Assembly: GCF_009728145.1 (NCBI RefSeq)
Contig: NZ_WOCA01000006.1
Location: 124,001 to 188,000 of the forward strand
Length of the DNA: 64,000 nucleotides
Reading direction: 5' to 3'
From: Ornithinibacillus caprae
GTDB taxonomy: Bacteria > Bacillota > Bacilli > Bacillales > Amphibacillaceae
This document shows, in pieces, positions 1-9,356 of the stretch. The notes under the pieces were generated by a model, which ran no database searches, was not told the DNA's origin, and saw nothing but the letters and a program-made list of their open reading frames with translations. The translations under genes were made by a program, and so were the position numbers. Position 1 is the stretch's first letter; every line of letters begins with the position of its first letter.

Positions 1-2
1 TA

Positions 3-1721
3 TTTGTTCGGTTTTCCACCGTGGTAGGCTTCCGTGGTTCTGCAGATACTGTGCGCGATGTTCGCGGGTTTGCAACCAAATTCTATACAGAAGAAGGAAA
101 CTATGATCTTGTAGCAAATAATATGCCGGTCTTTTTCATTCAAGATGCAATTAAGTTTCCGGATATTGTTCATGCGATAAAACCGGAACCACATAATGAA
201 ATGCCGCAAGCATCAGGTGCTCACGATACGTTTTGGGATTTTGTAGCTAACAATCAGGAATCAGCTCATCAAGTCATGTGGTTAATGTCTGATCGTGCTA
301 TACCTAGAAGCTATCGTATGATGCAAGGGTTTGGAATTCATACCTTCCGATTTGTTAATGAGCAAGGGAAGTCTCATTTTGTGAAATTCCATTGGGTACC
401 TAAGTTAGGTGTTCATTCATTGGTTTGGGATGAAGCGCAAAAGATAGCAGGGAAGGATCCAGACTATAATCGAAGAGATTTATATGAAGCAATTGAAAAA
501 GGGGATTATCCAGAATATGAATTAGGTGTCCAGATTATTGAAGAAAAGGATGAATTTGCGTTTGACTTTGATATTTTAGACCCAACCAAAATATGGCCAG
601 AAGAAGATGTTCCATTACAAATTATTGGGAAGTTGACGTTAAACAAAAATGTAGATAATGTGTTTGCGGAAACAGAGCAGGTAGCCTTTCATCCGGGTCA
701 TGTTGTTCCAGGTATTGATTTCACAAATGATCCATTATTACAAGGGAGATTATTTTCTTATACAGATACACAGTTAATACGACTTGGTGGTCCGAATTTC
801 CATGAGATCCCTATTAATCGACCAGTATGCCCATTTCATAATAATCAGCGGGACGGCTACCATAGACAGACGATCAATCAAGGAAAAGTTGCATATCATA
901 ATAATTCCTTAGCAGCAAATACCCCAGATGCGGTACCAAAGGAAAAAGGTGGATATGAACATTATCAGGAAAAGGTAGAGGGCAAGAAGGTTCAAGCTAG
1001 AAGTGAAAGCTTTCGAGATCATTTTTCTCAACCAAAATTATTTTGGAATAGTATGAGTGAACCGGAAAAAATGCATATCAAACAAGCATTTGCATTTGAA
1101 GTAGGTAAGGTTAAAAATAAATCTGTTAGACAGCAGGTAGTGGATATGTTTGCCAATGTTGATTTGGAATTAGCAACAGCATTTGCGAAGGATATTGGTG
1201 CAGAACCACCTGCAAAGGGAGGGTCAACTGTTACGCAAAGTTCTCCAGCACTAAGTCAGGAGAATACAGCAAAAGTAGCGATGACTCGTAAAGTAGGTGT
1301 TATTTTAAATAACGGGTTTAATCATATGGACGTAAAAACGATATTGGATGCATTAAAAAAGGAAGGAATCCATATGGAAATCATTAGTGCAAAACAAGGA
1401 AAAGTTACCGGTGCTAATGGAGAACAGCTAACCGTAGATGAGACATTTACAACAACAGACTCCGTATTATACGATGCCATTTATATTGTAGGTGGAAGTG
1501 GGGAAGATAAGAAATTCCACAAAGATGCAAATAAATTTGTCACGGAAGCTTTCATGCATTATAAGCCAATCGGTGCAACTCATGATGGGAAGAAGTGGAT
1601 TGAAGAAAATGATATGATGAATAGTAAAGGCGTTATTGCAACAGATAATGTACAAGAGTTTGTGGATAACTTTACAATTGCAATAGCTGCTCATCGACAT
1701 TGGGATCGAGAACTAATATAA
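3..1721 (+). CDS. Catalase, large-subunit (clade 2) type; 5' end cut by window edge
   Basis: Heme catalase that disproportionates hydrogen peroxide in the cytoplasm. The reading frame is open to the window edge (FVRFSTVVGFRGS), so the GTG at 21 is an internal Val codon and roughly the first 100 residues, including the catalytic His, lie outside. The heme-binding Tyr motif RLFSYTDTQ is present near residue 250 of the visible part, followed by the catalase immune-responsive region. The last ~150 residues form a DJ-1/PfpI-like (class I glutamine amidotransferase fold) domain starting near RKVGVILNNG; this domain marks the large, HPII-like catalases. It is a single gene followed by a hairpin terminator. 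Family assignment is firm. Confidence 0.96.
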   Translation, partial: FVRFSTVVGFRGSADTVRDVRGFATKFYTEEGNYDLVANNMPVFFIQDAIKFPDIVHAIKPEPHNEMPQASGAHDTFWDFVANNQESAHQVMWLMSDRAIPRSYRMMQGFGIHTFRFVNEQGKSHFVKFHWVPKLGVHSLVWDEAQKIAGKDPDYNRRDLYEAIEKGDYPEYELGVQIIEEKDEFAFDFDILDPTKIWPEEDVPLQIIGKLTLNKNVDNVFAETEQVAFHPGHVVPGIDFTNDPLLQGRLFSYTDTQLIRLGGPNFHEIPINRPVCPFHNNQRDGYHRQTINQGKVAYHNNSLAANTPDAVPKEKGGYEHYQEKVEGKKVQARSESFRDHFSQPKLFWNSMSEPEKMHIKQAFAFEVGKVKNKSVRQQVVDMFANVDLELATAFAKDIGAEPPAKGGSTVTQSSPALSQENTAKVAMTRKVGVILNNGFNHMDVKTILDALKKEGIHMEIISAKQGKVTGANGEQLTVDETFTTTDSVLYDAIYIVGGSGEDKKFHKDANKFVTEAFMHYKPIGATHDGKKWIEENDMMNSKGVIATDNVQEFVDNFTIAIAAHRHWDRELI

Positions 1722-1783
1722 TATAAAAAAACAAGAATGAACACCTTAAAAAACACACGATGATCGAATAACTTTAAGATAAA

Positions 1784-1819
1784 GCCACCATCAAATTAGT
1801 TCCAGGATGGTGGTTTTTT
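1784..1819 (+). terminator. Rho-independent terminator of the catalase gene
   Basis: An 8-bp perfect stem (CCACCATC / GATGGTGG) with a 13-base loop is followed by a run of six T. It lies about 60 bases after the catalase stop codon. Confidence 0.85.
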
Positions 1820-2042
1820 ACGATATATATTTCGACTCATTTACAGACTGCGATTAATATTGATGAAACATACCGACAAGCGTATAATGTTCGTAGGTGA
1901 ATATTTAAGTTTATCTATTATAAAACCCTATTCTTAGGGAAGGCTTAACATAAAGGAATATGTGCAATTTGTATAGAATTACATACATTTGCAAAGTCGT
2001 TTAAATAATTAATTAACGTTAATGGTTAGGAGGTAGTTTAAT

Positions 2043-3536
2043 ATGAAATTAAAGCAATTGTTACAATCGATTGAAGTAGAAAATAACATTGATTTAAGCG
2101 GTTTAGAAGTAACAGGAATTTCATATCATTCTCAAAAGGTTGAAAAAGGACATTTATTTGTTTGTGTGCGTGGTTATAAGACAGATGGGCATAAGTATTT
2201 AGCGGATGCAGTGAAACGAGGAGCTGAGGTAGCTGTTGTTGAAGAGATTCAACAAGATGTTGACGTACCACAAGTGGTGGTAGCTAATAGCAGAAAAGCG
2301 TTAGCCCAATTAGGTGCGGCCTACTATAATTATCCATCTGAAAAAATGCATATGATTGGAATTACAGCAACAAATGGTAAGACAACTACTTCCTATATGG
2401 CTAATGCCATTTTAGAGAATCAAGGTCATAAAACTGGGTTAATAGGTACGGTTACCATTAAAAATGGAGACCAATCAATTCCGGCTGATTTAACCACTCC
2501 AGAATCATTAGACCTACAAAAGTATTTAAATGATATGGTTAAAAACGATGTATCACATGTTACGATGGAAGTATCTTCCGCTGCACTTGAATTACATCGT
2601 GTGGAGGAAGTAGACTACAATATTGTTACCCTTAATAATATGAGCCGTGAGCACATGGAAATGCACGGTACATTTGAAAAGTACTTTGAGGCAAAATCTA
2701 GTTTAATTCGAAATGCTTCCGAGAATAGTCATGCTGTACTAAATCTAGATGATCCATATTCAGCTTCTTTAGTTGATCAAACAAAAGCACAAGTTATTTC
2801 ATTTGGATTAAATAATAACTCGGGACATATTCATTGTAAAAACCTTGACCTAACAACAGGAAGAGGAAGGTTTACGGTTGAGATTTTAAAACCATTCTCA
2901 GCAAGTGGAATTGATTATAAGCCAAGTGAATTTTTTGTAGAGTTAGCTGTTCCAGGATTACATTCCGTATATAATGCAATGGTCGCTATTACAATTGGCT
3001 TACTTAGCGGAGTTTCTATCCCAACGATTCAGAAGACGTTAAAAGAATTTACTGGTGTACCACGTAGGTTTGAATTTATTTATGAAGATGAATTTAAAGT
3101 TGTGGATGATCATTTTGCTAATCCAGGAAATATTAATGTTACATTACAGACATTAGATTTTATGGACTATAATAACTTACATTTAGTTTATGCGATTAGA
3201 GGTCAGCGTGGTGCTGTGATCAATCAAGAAAATGCTGAAGTAGTTGTGGATTGGGCATCTAGACTAGGCTTGAAAGAAGTAATTGCAACACGTAGTAATT
3301 CCCATACAACACCTAAAGACGAAGTTACTGACGATGAAGTGCAAGCCTTTTTAGATGTTATGGATAAAGCAGGCATTAAGGTGCATTTGTATGATGAATT
3401 ACCAGATGCTATTCTTGAAGGACTATCAAGAGCTAACACCAATGATTTAGTCTTACTTGCTGGTTGTCAAGGAATGGACTATGGTGCAGGTATAGCTCTA
3501 GATCGATTAAATAAAGAAAATGTTGAAGTGAAATAG
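2043..3536 (+). CDS. MurE-like Mur ligase with altered C-terminal motifs
   Basis: 497-residue protein of the ATP-dependent Mur ligase family, closest in layout to UDP-MurNAc-tripeptide synthetase. It has an N-terminal UMP-binding-like domain (about 1-100), a central ATPase domain with P-loop TATNGKTTT at 108-116 and the family sequence TTPESLDLQ further on, and a C-terminal domain. The start is fixed by TAGGAGG seven bases or so upstream. The canonical DYAHTPD motif is replaced by DDHFANPGN, and the substrate-choosing DNPR/DDPR motif of MurE is absent (RSNSHTTPKDE in its place). It stands alone, outside any dcw cluster. It may be a second, specialised Mur ligase rather than the essential MurE; the substrate is unknown. 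Confidence 0.8.
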   Translation: MKLKQLLQSIEVENNIDLSGLEVTGISYHSQKVEKGHLFVCVRGYKTDGHKYLADAVKRGAEVAVVEEIQQDVDVPQVVVANSRKALAQLGAAYYNYPSEKMHMIGITATNGKTTTSYMANAILENQGHKTGLIGTVTIKNGDQSIPADLTTPESLDLQKYLNDMVKNDVSHVTMEVSSAALELHRVEEVDYNIVTLNNMSREHMEMHGTFEKYFEAKSSLIRNASENSHAVLNLDDPYSASLVDQTKAQVISFGLNNNSGHIHCKNLDLTTGRGRFTVEILKPFSASGIDYKPSEFFVELAVPGLHSVYNAMVAITIGLLSGVSIPTIQKTLKEFTGVPRRFEFIYEDEFKVVDDHFANPGNINVTLQTLDFMDYNNLHLVYAIRGQRGAVINQENAEVVVDWASRLGLKEVIATRSNSHTTPKDEVTDDEVQAFLDVMDKAGIKVHLYDELPDAILEGLSRANTNDLVLLAGCQGMDYGAGIALDRLNKENVEVK

Positions 3537-3838
3537 CCAAAGTGAAACAAGCATAAAGTGAGCATATTATGGTTAGGATGTCATAAATATAGTATAAATA
3601 ACATCCTGAAAATGTGCATGTACACTGATAACTAAAGGCTCTTTTTGCGTGAGTTGTATAGATTTTGTAATAACTTGAAATGATAGTTGATGCGTTTATA
3701 CCGTTCGAAAAGCGACTGCCAGGAGTGGAAATCACGTTGCTGTTTCTACACGTTTTAAATCAATTAATCGTTAAGAATCGTAAAGAATAGAGCCTAACCA
3801 ATCAGTTAAAAAGCACTATTATTGAAGGAGGGCATTAA
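3537..3838. other. Intergenic region with one inverted repeat
   Basis: No gene is supported here. It contains AGGATGT (3575-3581) paired with ACATCCT (3601-3607), a possible hairpin without a T-run. Nothing else stands out except the GAAGGAGGG ribosome site for the next gene. Confidence 0.5.
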
Positions 3839-4045
3839 GTGATTTCGAATCAAAAAGAGTTTGATGAGTTTTTGTTAGAATCATTTAAAGATGGAATTCG
3901 CGTCCGTGAATTACGACTAACCGAAGACGAAGCGAACTATTTAAAGTGGAAAATTCCAAAAGCAACATTTAAAAAAATTAGAGATTGCGAATATGCATCT
4001 ACAAAAAAATGGTATGAAGTAAATACACGTCCCTCTGAAAAATAA
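3839..4045 (+). CDS. Small hypothetical protein, 68 aa
   Basis: GTG start with a strong ribosome site (GAAGGAGGG) eight bases before it. The product is charged, has no membrane segment or signal peptide, and I do not recognise its family. It is probably real because of the strong ribosome site and the terminator just after it. It stands as a single-gene unit convergent with the ferredoxin-NADP reductase gene. Confidence 0.65.
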   Translation: MISNQKEFDEFLLESFKDGIRVRELRLTEDEANYLKWKIPKATFKKIRDCEYASTKKWYEVNTRPSEK

Positions 4046-4056
4046 CATAAAAGTGA

Positions 4057-4105
4057 GGCTGTACCATAAGTCATGTTTCATGACTCATGGTACAGCCATT
4101 TTTTA
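4057..4105 (+). terminator. Strong terminator, probably bidirectional
   Basis: Long stem GGCTGTACCAT / ATGGTACAGCC with an inner AGTCATG / CATGACT extension, followed by ATTTTTTATT. It separates two convergent genes and could serve both strands. Confidence 0.85.
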
Positions 4106-4195
4106 TTAGATAAGTTAGTTTTCTTATACTGCATTCGTAATGCTTTTGAAAAGCCAAGTTTCCTAATGGCATCTGATTTGTATTCGAAAAACATA

Positions 4196-5182
4196 TTATG
4201 CAAATAAATGAGTGCTATGCACGCTTAGTTTGGCTTTTGGATTGATAAACTTTTTCGCATGGTTCACAGCAATAGTCGCTTCACCAAAGCCTGTCGCAAT
4301 CAATTTTGGCTTGCCGTCGTAGGAGCATATGTCTCCTGCAGCAAAAATGCCAGGAATATTTGTTTCCATTTGCATAGTAACGTTGATTGCATTCTTGGTA
4401 GTTTCTAATCCCCAATTTTTGATTGGTCCTATGTTTGTGATAAAACCATAATTAACAATGATATCTTCTACTTCCAGAACCTCGTTCTTTCCACCTTTTA
4501 CCTCTTGAATAATTACCTGCTTGATTTCTCCGTTATTTCCGATAAGACTTGTTACTTCAAAAGGTGTTTGAATGTCTACATTTGATTGCTTCAGTAAGGT
4601 TAGGCTGTGCTCATGTGCCCGAAAGTTATTTCTTCGATGAATAAGGGTGACCTGTTTTGCGATGGACTCTAATGCCAATGCCCAGTCAACAGCAGAATCT
4701 CCCCCACCACAAATCAATACTCGCCTATCTTGAAAATGATTTAAATTCGTAATGAAATAGTGTAGTGTATTACCTTCAAATTCTGTAGCATTATCTAGCT
4801 TAAGTTTGCGAGGCTGAAATGCACCAGCACCTGCAGTTATAATAATGCTTTTAGAATAATGGGAACTGGAGGTAGTTTCTATATAAAATGAGCCATCTTC
4901 TAACTTCTTTACTTGTTGTACAGACTCGTTTAAACAGATGCTTGGAGAAAATGCTTCAGCTTGTTTATGAAGCTGTTCAACTAATTCCTTTGCTTTCACT
5001 TTCGTAAAACCTGCTACATCATATATATACTTATCTGGGTAAAGCGCAGCTAACTGACCACCTACTTCAGGCATGCTATCTATTATTTTTACGGATGCCT
5101 CCCTCATTCCAGCATAAAATGCCGTGAATAACCCAACTGGTCCTGCACCAATAATAGTAATATCAACAACCTCTTCCTTCAT
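4196..5182 (-). CDS. Ferredoxin--NADP reductase, thioredoxin reductase-like (YumC type)
   Basis: 328-residue FAD enzyme that passes electrons between NADPH and ferredoxin or flavodoxin. An N-terminal FAD-binding fold (GAGPVG near 12-17), a central NADPH-binding site (GGGDSAVD) and the C-terminal FAD motif AAGD all show. The CxxC redox pair of true thioredoxin reductases is missing, which fits the Bacillus YumC/YcgT reductases. It is transcribed alone, divergent from the gamma-carbonic anhydrase gene. The paa cluster downstream lacks PaaE, so this enzyme could in principle supply electrons, but no ferredoxin gene lies beside it; that link is speculative. Confidence 0.9.
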   Translation of the reverse strand: MKEEVVDITIIGAGPVGLFTAFYAGMREASVKIIDSMPEVGGQLAALYPDKYIYDVAGFTKVKAKELVEQLHKQAEAFSPSICLNESVQQVKKLEDGSFYIETTSSSHYSKSIIITAGAGAFQPRKLKLDNATEFEGNTLHYFITNLNHFQDRRVLICGGGDSAVDWALALESIAKQVTLIHRRNNFRAHEHSLTLLKQSNVDIQTPFEVTSLIGNNGEIKQVIIQEVKGGKNEVLEVEDIIVNYGFITNIGPIKNWGLETTKNAINVTMQMETNIPGIFAAGDICSYDGKPKLIATGFGEATIAVNHAKKFINPKAKLSVHSTHLFA

Positions 5183-5404
5183 TTTCCAGCTCTCTCCCTC
5201 ATTTTAATATTGAATTTCCCGAACTATTCCATACAATAATCAAAATACTATATGACGTAAATTATACGGTTATTATAATAATGTTATATAAAGAATATTT
5301 AAATAATAAAAATTTGTCAACCATTCAGATGTGTAACTATAATATTAAATGTCGTATGATTTATGATATATTTATGGGGATGATGATCGGGGAGGAGGAG
5401 TTAA

Positions 5405-5938
5405 ATGATTTATCGATACAAAAATTATACACCAACTATTCATGAGACAGCATATATAGCGGATGGAGCCAAGGTTATTGGGAATGTAGAAATTGGAGCT
5501 TACTCCAGTGTCTGGTTTAACGCGGTGATCAGGGGGGATGAAGGTCCGATACGAATAGGAAAACGTTGTAATATTCAGGACAACGCAATGTGCCATCTAT
5601 ATGAGGAATTTCCATTAACCCTTGAAGACGAAGTATCGATTGGACATAATGCTATTATTCATGGGTGTATACTACGAAAAGGTGTCTTAGTTGGGATGGG
5701 TGCAACAGTTCTAGATGGAGCTGAGATTGGAGAGTATTCTATTATTGGTGCAAATAGCTTAGTTCCATCTAAAAAGGTGATTCCACCACACTCGCTTGTG
5801 CTTGGTGCACCAGGTAAGGTGGTTAGGAAACTAACGGATAAAGACTTTGAAATGATTGAAGATGCGATTCAAACCTATGCTAAAAAGGGGCAGGAATTTA
5901 AACAAGTAGATATTTTAGAGGAAGTTTCTAGGCTATGA
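5405..5938 (+). CDS. Gamma-carbonic anhydrase family protein, PaaY/YtoA-like
   Basis: 177-residue left-handed beta-helix (hexapeptide repeat) protein. Three histidines in the usual zinc-ligand positions (H64, H81, H86) and the conserved R43 region (IRGDEGPIRIG) are present. PaaY proteins of this family act as thioesterases on dead-end CoA esters in phenylacetate breakdown, whereas YtoA/YrdA relatives have unclear roles. Its place next to paaX favours the PaaY role, but the sequence alone cannot separate them. Ribosome site GGGGAGGAGG precedes the ATG; a terminator follows at once. Confidence 0.85.
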   Translation: MIYRYKNYTPTIHETAYIADGAKVIGNVEIGAYSSVWFNAVIRGDEGPIRIGKRCNIQDNAMCHLYEEFPLTLEDEVSIGHNAIIHGCILRKGVLVGMGATVLDGAEIGEYSIIGANSLVPSKKVIPPHSLVLGAPGKVVRKLTDKDFEMIEDAIQTYAKKGQEFKQVDILEEVSRL

Positions 5939-5939
5939 C

Positions 5940-5972
5940 AAAAGGTACTCCCGTAGATGGGGGTACCTTTTG
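5940..5972 (+). terminator. Terminator after the PaaY-like gene
   Basis: Near-perfect stem AAAGGTACTCCC / GGGGGTACCTTTT with a short loop, starting two bases after the stop codon. Confidence 0.85.
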
Positions 5973-6046
5973 TATGGCATACATGAAAGTATAGGTATAA
6001 TTAAGGGTTTTGGCAGAAGGACTAGGTCAAGTTAAGCTTATTACTG

Positions 6047-6889
6047 TTATTTTTCAATCGGAACTCCTTGTTCAAATACGGCTTCAAAAAAGCGTTTAGC
6101 AGGCTTGGCTAACATATGATAATAATCATTAAATAATGTTGCAGCAGAGTCACCTAACCATTTTTCTGGGAGTAATTCCTGTGGGAGGCTAGGGTCAACA
6201 AATAAAAACTTGCGATACTCGTGAACAAGTAATGCACATTCAACAAAGCAATTGCCATCACTCATATCGCCTTTTTCTAATTTGTTCTTATCAAGAATAT
6301 ACTTTTGACTATATTCCTGAATGAATTGAGAGTACTTTTCGTTAATATTATCCAGGTCCCAGCACTTCTCTACTAAGCTTTTATTCGTTTGCAACCCTTC
6401 ATAGGTCGCCCGAAAAAAGGAAACATATGGAGCAATATTGTACTTTTCTATTAAATTTTGTACCTGCTCTTCTAATGGATTTGGTGTGATCCAACAACTA
6501 TTGGATAGTAATCCAAACCCACTCCATACGAGCTCTTTTCGAAGCTCATCCCGTAAGTGGCGTTTCTCCTCAGGAATCGTGTAAACAAGCATTCTCCAGT
6601 CACCGTCCCAAGAAGGTGATTCTAGCTTATAAATGCGCTTCGAAGCTTCTTCCATTCGTTTCTTTCCACGTTCTGTCAAAGAATAATAGCTTTTATTACC
6701 TCTTTTTTCAGATTGCACCCAACCTTGCTTACTCATACGAGATATCGCAGCACGTACAGATTGTTCATTGTGACCAAATTCTTTTAATAAACGAATTAAA
6801 CTACCAATCCAAATAACATTACCATAATGACGAATATAATCCCCGTATAATGTGAAAATCATTGATCTTGTGTTGAATTGCTTTTCCAT
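6047..6889 (-). CDS. paaX: PaaX, phenylacetyl-CoA-responsive repressor
   Basis: 280-residue transcription factor. Residues ~1-75 form the winged-helix DNA-binding domain (SMIFTLYGDYIRHYG, then SVRAAISRMSKQGWV as recognition region), followed by the PaaX central domain (WDGDWRMLVYTIPEEKR) and the C-terminal domain. Characterised PaaX proteins repress paa operons and are released by phenylacetyl-CoA. It is divergent from paaA across a 256-bp region that holds the paaA promoter and an operator-like dyad. The start has GGAAAGGA upstream. Confidence 0.93.
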   Translation of the reverse strand: MEKQFNTRSMIFTLYGDYIRHYGNVIWIGSLIRLLKEFGHNEQSVRAAISRMSKQGWVQSEKRGNKSYYSLTERGKKRMEEASKRIYKLESPSWDGDWRMLVYTIPEEKRHLRDELRKELVWSGFGLLSNSCWITPNPLEEQVQNLIEKYNIAPYVSFFRATYEGLQTNKSLVEKCWDLDNINEKYSQFIQEYSQKYILDKNKLEKGDMSDGNCFVECALLVHEYRKFLFVDPSLPQELLPEKWLGDSAATLFNDYYHMLAKPAKRFFEAVFEQGVPIEK

Positions 6890-7029
6890 AGACTTTCCTT
6901 TCCTGTTCCCTTTACTTGATGGCTAACTTTATAAAGATTAGTGTACTACAGAATAAAAAAATATTCACTAATTCCTCCTAATTTTTTCATATTCCTATGC
7001 TAAATAAAAAACGAATAACATAAATTTGT

Positions 7030-7057
7030 AATATAAAAAACATGCTAATAGTGTAAA
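7030..7057 (-). promoter_or_regulatory. Candidate paaX promoter
   Basis: On the minus strand TTTACA (-35), a 16-base spacer and TATATT (-10). The leader to paaX would be about 130 bases. I see no ACGTT-N5-AACGT dyad over it, so autoregulation is not evident. Confidence 0.3.
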
Positions 7058-7083
7058 TATTTTTTAGAAAATTTGGTTTCTTC

Positions 7084-7112
7084 TTGATCATTATATAACA
7101 ATTTGATACCAT
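7084..7112 (+). promoter_or_regulatory. Sigma-A-type promoter of the paa operon
   Basis: TTGATC (-35), 17-base spacer, TACCAT (-10, four of six consensus). The operator-like dyad begins two positions after the -10, over the expected transcription start. The same layout recurs upstream of the thioesterase-PheDH unit. Confidence 0.65.
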
Positions 7113-7113
7113 A

Positions 7114-7128
7114 ACGTTATATAAACGT
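7114..7128 (+). promoter_or_regulatory. Operator-like dyad ACGTT-N5-AACGT, paaA copy
   Basis: Perfect 5-5-5 inverted repeat (ACGTT, ATATA, AACGT) placed immediately after the -10 box, where a repressor would block initiation. A second site with the same arms, spacing and position exists at 17699-17713. PaaX is the obvious candidate binder because its gene is adjacent, but a TetR-type regulator encoded elsewhere is possible. Confidence 0.7.
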
Positions 7129-7145
7129 AACAAGGGGAGATTGCG

Positions 7146-8135
7146 ATGTATAACTATGTGGAGGATGGGGACTCAAAAACAACTGCGTATGTCGAAGAAG
7201 ATCAAGAAAAATATGAACAGTTCATGGCTCGCATCGAAGCAGGTGAAAAAATTGAAGCAGATGATTGGATGCCAACTGAGTACCGACAAGCATTAATTAA
7301 ACTGATTTCTATGCATGGTATTAGTGAAATTATGGGGGCATTACCGGAGAAAGAATGGACCCCAAAAGCACCAACCTTGAGAAGAAAGCTTGGGATTATG
7401 GCGAAAGTTCAAGATGAAATGGGGCATGGTCAGTTATTATTACGTGTTGCAGAAGACTTGATGAAACCATATGGAAAGACAAGAGAGAACCTAATGGAAG
7501 ATCTCTTAAATGGAGATTTGAAGTTTCATAATGTTTTCCATATGCCAACCAAAACATGGGCAGATGCGGGGATGGTCGGGTGGTTAGTAGACGGCGCTGC
7601 AATTATGTCGCAAACAAATATGCTAGATGCATCCTATGGTCCATACCAACGGGCACTACAACGAATTTGTCAGGAAGAAGTTTTCCATGCTCAACACGGG
7701 GAAGCAATTATTATGGCTTTGGCAGAAGGTACGGATTATCAGCGTGAAATATTACAAGAGTCATTAAATCGCTGGTGGCCAGCTTTATTGATGTTTTTCG
7801 GCCCTAGTTCAGCTGCTACTACTGGATCATCCAAGCAAGATATTATGATTAAATATCGTGTTCGTAAAAGTACGAATGAAGAGCTAAGGCAAGCTTTTTT
7901 AGATAAATATTTGCCTCGAGTTTTCTCACTTGGGTTAACCGTTCCAGATGAAACCGTACATTATGATGAAAAAGAAGGAAAATGGATCTATCAACAACCA
8001 GATTGGAATGAATTTAAGCAAATCATCCGTAATAAGGGACCACGCTCTAAGGAGCGATTACGCTTACGTGAAATTGCTTATGAAAATAATCGTTGGGTAC
8101 GTCAAGCCTTAGTACCAGAAACAATTGGATCCTAA
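7146..8135 (+). CDS. paaA: Phenylacetyl-CoA epoxidase catalytic subunit PaaA
   Basis: 329-residue ferritin-like diiron monooxygenase subunit that epoxidises the aromatic ring of phenylacetyl-CoA, using O2 and electrons from NADPH. The two E-x-x-H iron-binding pairs are present at E91/H94 (QDEMGHGQ) and E178/H181 (EEVFHAQHGE), with the substrate-pocket region HMPTKTWAD at 132-140. Length is that of the family. It is first in the operon; AAGGGGAG precedes the ATG, and paaB follows after 20 bases. Confidence 0.97.
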   Translation: MYNYVEDGDSKTTAYVEEDQEKYEQFMARIEAGEKIEADDWMPTEYRQALIKLISMHGISEIMGALPEKEWTPKAPTLRRKLGIMAKVQDEMGHGQLLLRVAEDLMKPYGKTRENLMEDLLNGDLKFHNVFHMPTKTWADAGMVGWLVDGAAIMSQTNMLDASYGPYQRALQRICQEEVFHAQHGEAIIMALAEGTDYQREILQESLNRWWPALLMFFGPSSAATTGSSKQDIMIKYRVRKSTNEELRQAFLDKYLPRVFSLGLTVPDETVHYDEKEGKWIYQQPDWNEFKQIIRNKGPRSKERLRLREIAYENNRWVRQALVPETIGS

Positions 8136-8155
8136 AGGGTAGAGGGGGAAAAGTG

Positions 8156-8509
8156 ATGGATAAGGAATCTGATTTTTACCAAATTTATGAGGTGTTTAGT
8201 AGACGTGGAAAAAAAGCACCAATGCAACATCAGTTTAGTTTGCTTGCACCAAACGAAGAAATGGCGCTTATGATGGCCCAAGAGAACTTCATGCGTCGGG
8301 AAGAGGTAATAGATGTATGGGTCGTTAAACAAAATAATGTTCGAAAAATGTCTAGTGAAGAGCGGCAACAATGGACGAAACGTTTAGATAATAAAGATTA
8401 CCGCACGACAAAGGGATATGGTTATTTACGAAAGAAGTGGAAGGAAAAAGAACAGGGCATGCTAGATGAAAAAGAAATTTTATCATGGAAAGAGGTGGGC
8501 AAGAAGTGA
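8156..8509 (+). CDS. paaB: Phenylacetyl-CoA epoxidase subunit PaaB
   Basis: 117-residue small structural subunit of the epoxidase, thought to bridge the catalytic PaaAC units. The family opening (IYEVFSRRGKKAPMQHQFSL) is clear. I chose the ATG at 8156 because AGAGGGGG lies about seven bases upstream and translation further upstream would overlap paaA. The stop overlaps the GTG start of paaC (GTGA). Confidence 0.94.
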   Translation: MDKESDFYQIYEVFSRRGKKAPMQHQFSLLAPNEEMALMMAQENFMRREEVIDVWVVKQNNVRKMSSEERQQWTKRLDNKDYRTTKGYGYLRKKWKEKEQGMLDEKEILSWKEVGKK

Positions 8510-9321
8510 CAGTTGTGGAAAATGCAGAACAAGCAAAAAAAGATCCCTCCTACTTAAAGGCATTGACGGAACTAGTTTATCAATTGGCAGATGATGACTT
8601 TATTATATCTTTTCGTGGAGCAGAATGGTTAGGGTTAGCACCTCATATTGAGGAGGATGTTGCATTTTCTTCCATTACCCAAAATACGATGGGGCATGCT
8701 GTGATGTTCTATGAACTATTAGAAGAACTAGGTGAAGGGAATGCTGATGTATTAGCGCATGAACGAACTCTAGAGCAAAGGAGAAATGGAATATATCTAG
8801 AAAAGCGTAATGGGGAAGGGGCATATCATGAGGAACCCTATTATGACTGGGCATTAGCTGTTGTTCGAAACTATTTTTATGAAACCTTTAAAAAAATAAA
8901 AATGGAAGCGATTTCAACTAGTTCCTATAAACCATTAGCTAATGTTGCTTCTAAAGCGTTAATGGAGCAAACCTATCACTTGGCTCATTGGAAAATGTGG
9001 ATGAACCAATTGCAACATGCTACAGAAGATGCTCGTGAGCGAATTAACAGTCGGATTGAAGAAGCTTGGAGTGAATTTGAAGATGTATTAGAACTCGGAA
9101 GCTATGCCAATGACATGTTAAAGCATCAATTAATTTCAAGTGAGGATTATTTGAAGGAAGCATGGTTAAAAGAGGTAGGTGTGAACATAGCTAACCCACC
9201 AGAATCACCACTTGGAAAGAAGTATGGCAGCGGTAGAAATGGAGTCCATACTGCGGACTTAAAGCAAGCATTACAAACCTTTGCTGAGGTTTATAACAGT
9301 GACAAAAAAGCAGTTTGGTAA
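8506..9321 (+). CDS. paaC: Phenylacetyl-CoA epoxidase structural subunit PaaC
   Basis: 271-residue ferritin-like partner of PaaA that lacks a working diiron site in known complexes. Recognisable features are DDDFIISFRGAEWLGLAPHIEED near the N-terminus and the TMGHAVMFYELLEELG helix. I prefer the GTG at 8506, which overlaps the paaB stop and has AGAGGTGG at good spacing; an in-frame ATG at 8485 would add seven residues but has no ribosome site. Confidence 0.95.
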   Translation: MTVVENAEQAKKDPSYLKALTELVYQLADDDFIISFRGAEWLGLAPHIEEDVAFSSITQNTMGHAVMFYELLEELGEGNADVLAHERTLEQRRNGIYLEKRNGEGAYHEEPYYDWALAVVRNYFYETFKKIKMEAISTSSYKPLANVASKALMEQTYHLAHWKMWMNQLQHATEDARERINSRIEEAWSEFEDVLELGSYANDMLKHQLISSEDYLKEAWLKEVGVNIANPPESPLGKKYGSGRNGVHTADLKQALQTFAEVYNSDKKAVW

Positions 9322-9356
9322 ATCCATTCTAGCATTGTTGAGAGGAGGGAGTAGAG

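Noticed and set aside
4196-5182. Calling the ferredoxin-NADP reductase PaaE
   Set aside because: PaaE has a flavodoxin-reductase fold plus a plant-type 2Fe-2S domain; this protein has the thioredoxin-reductase fold and no such cysteine cluster.
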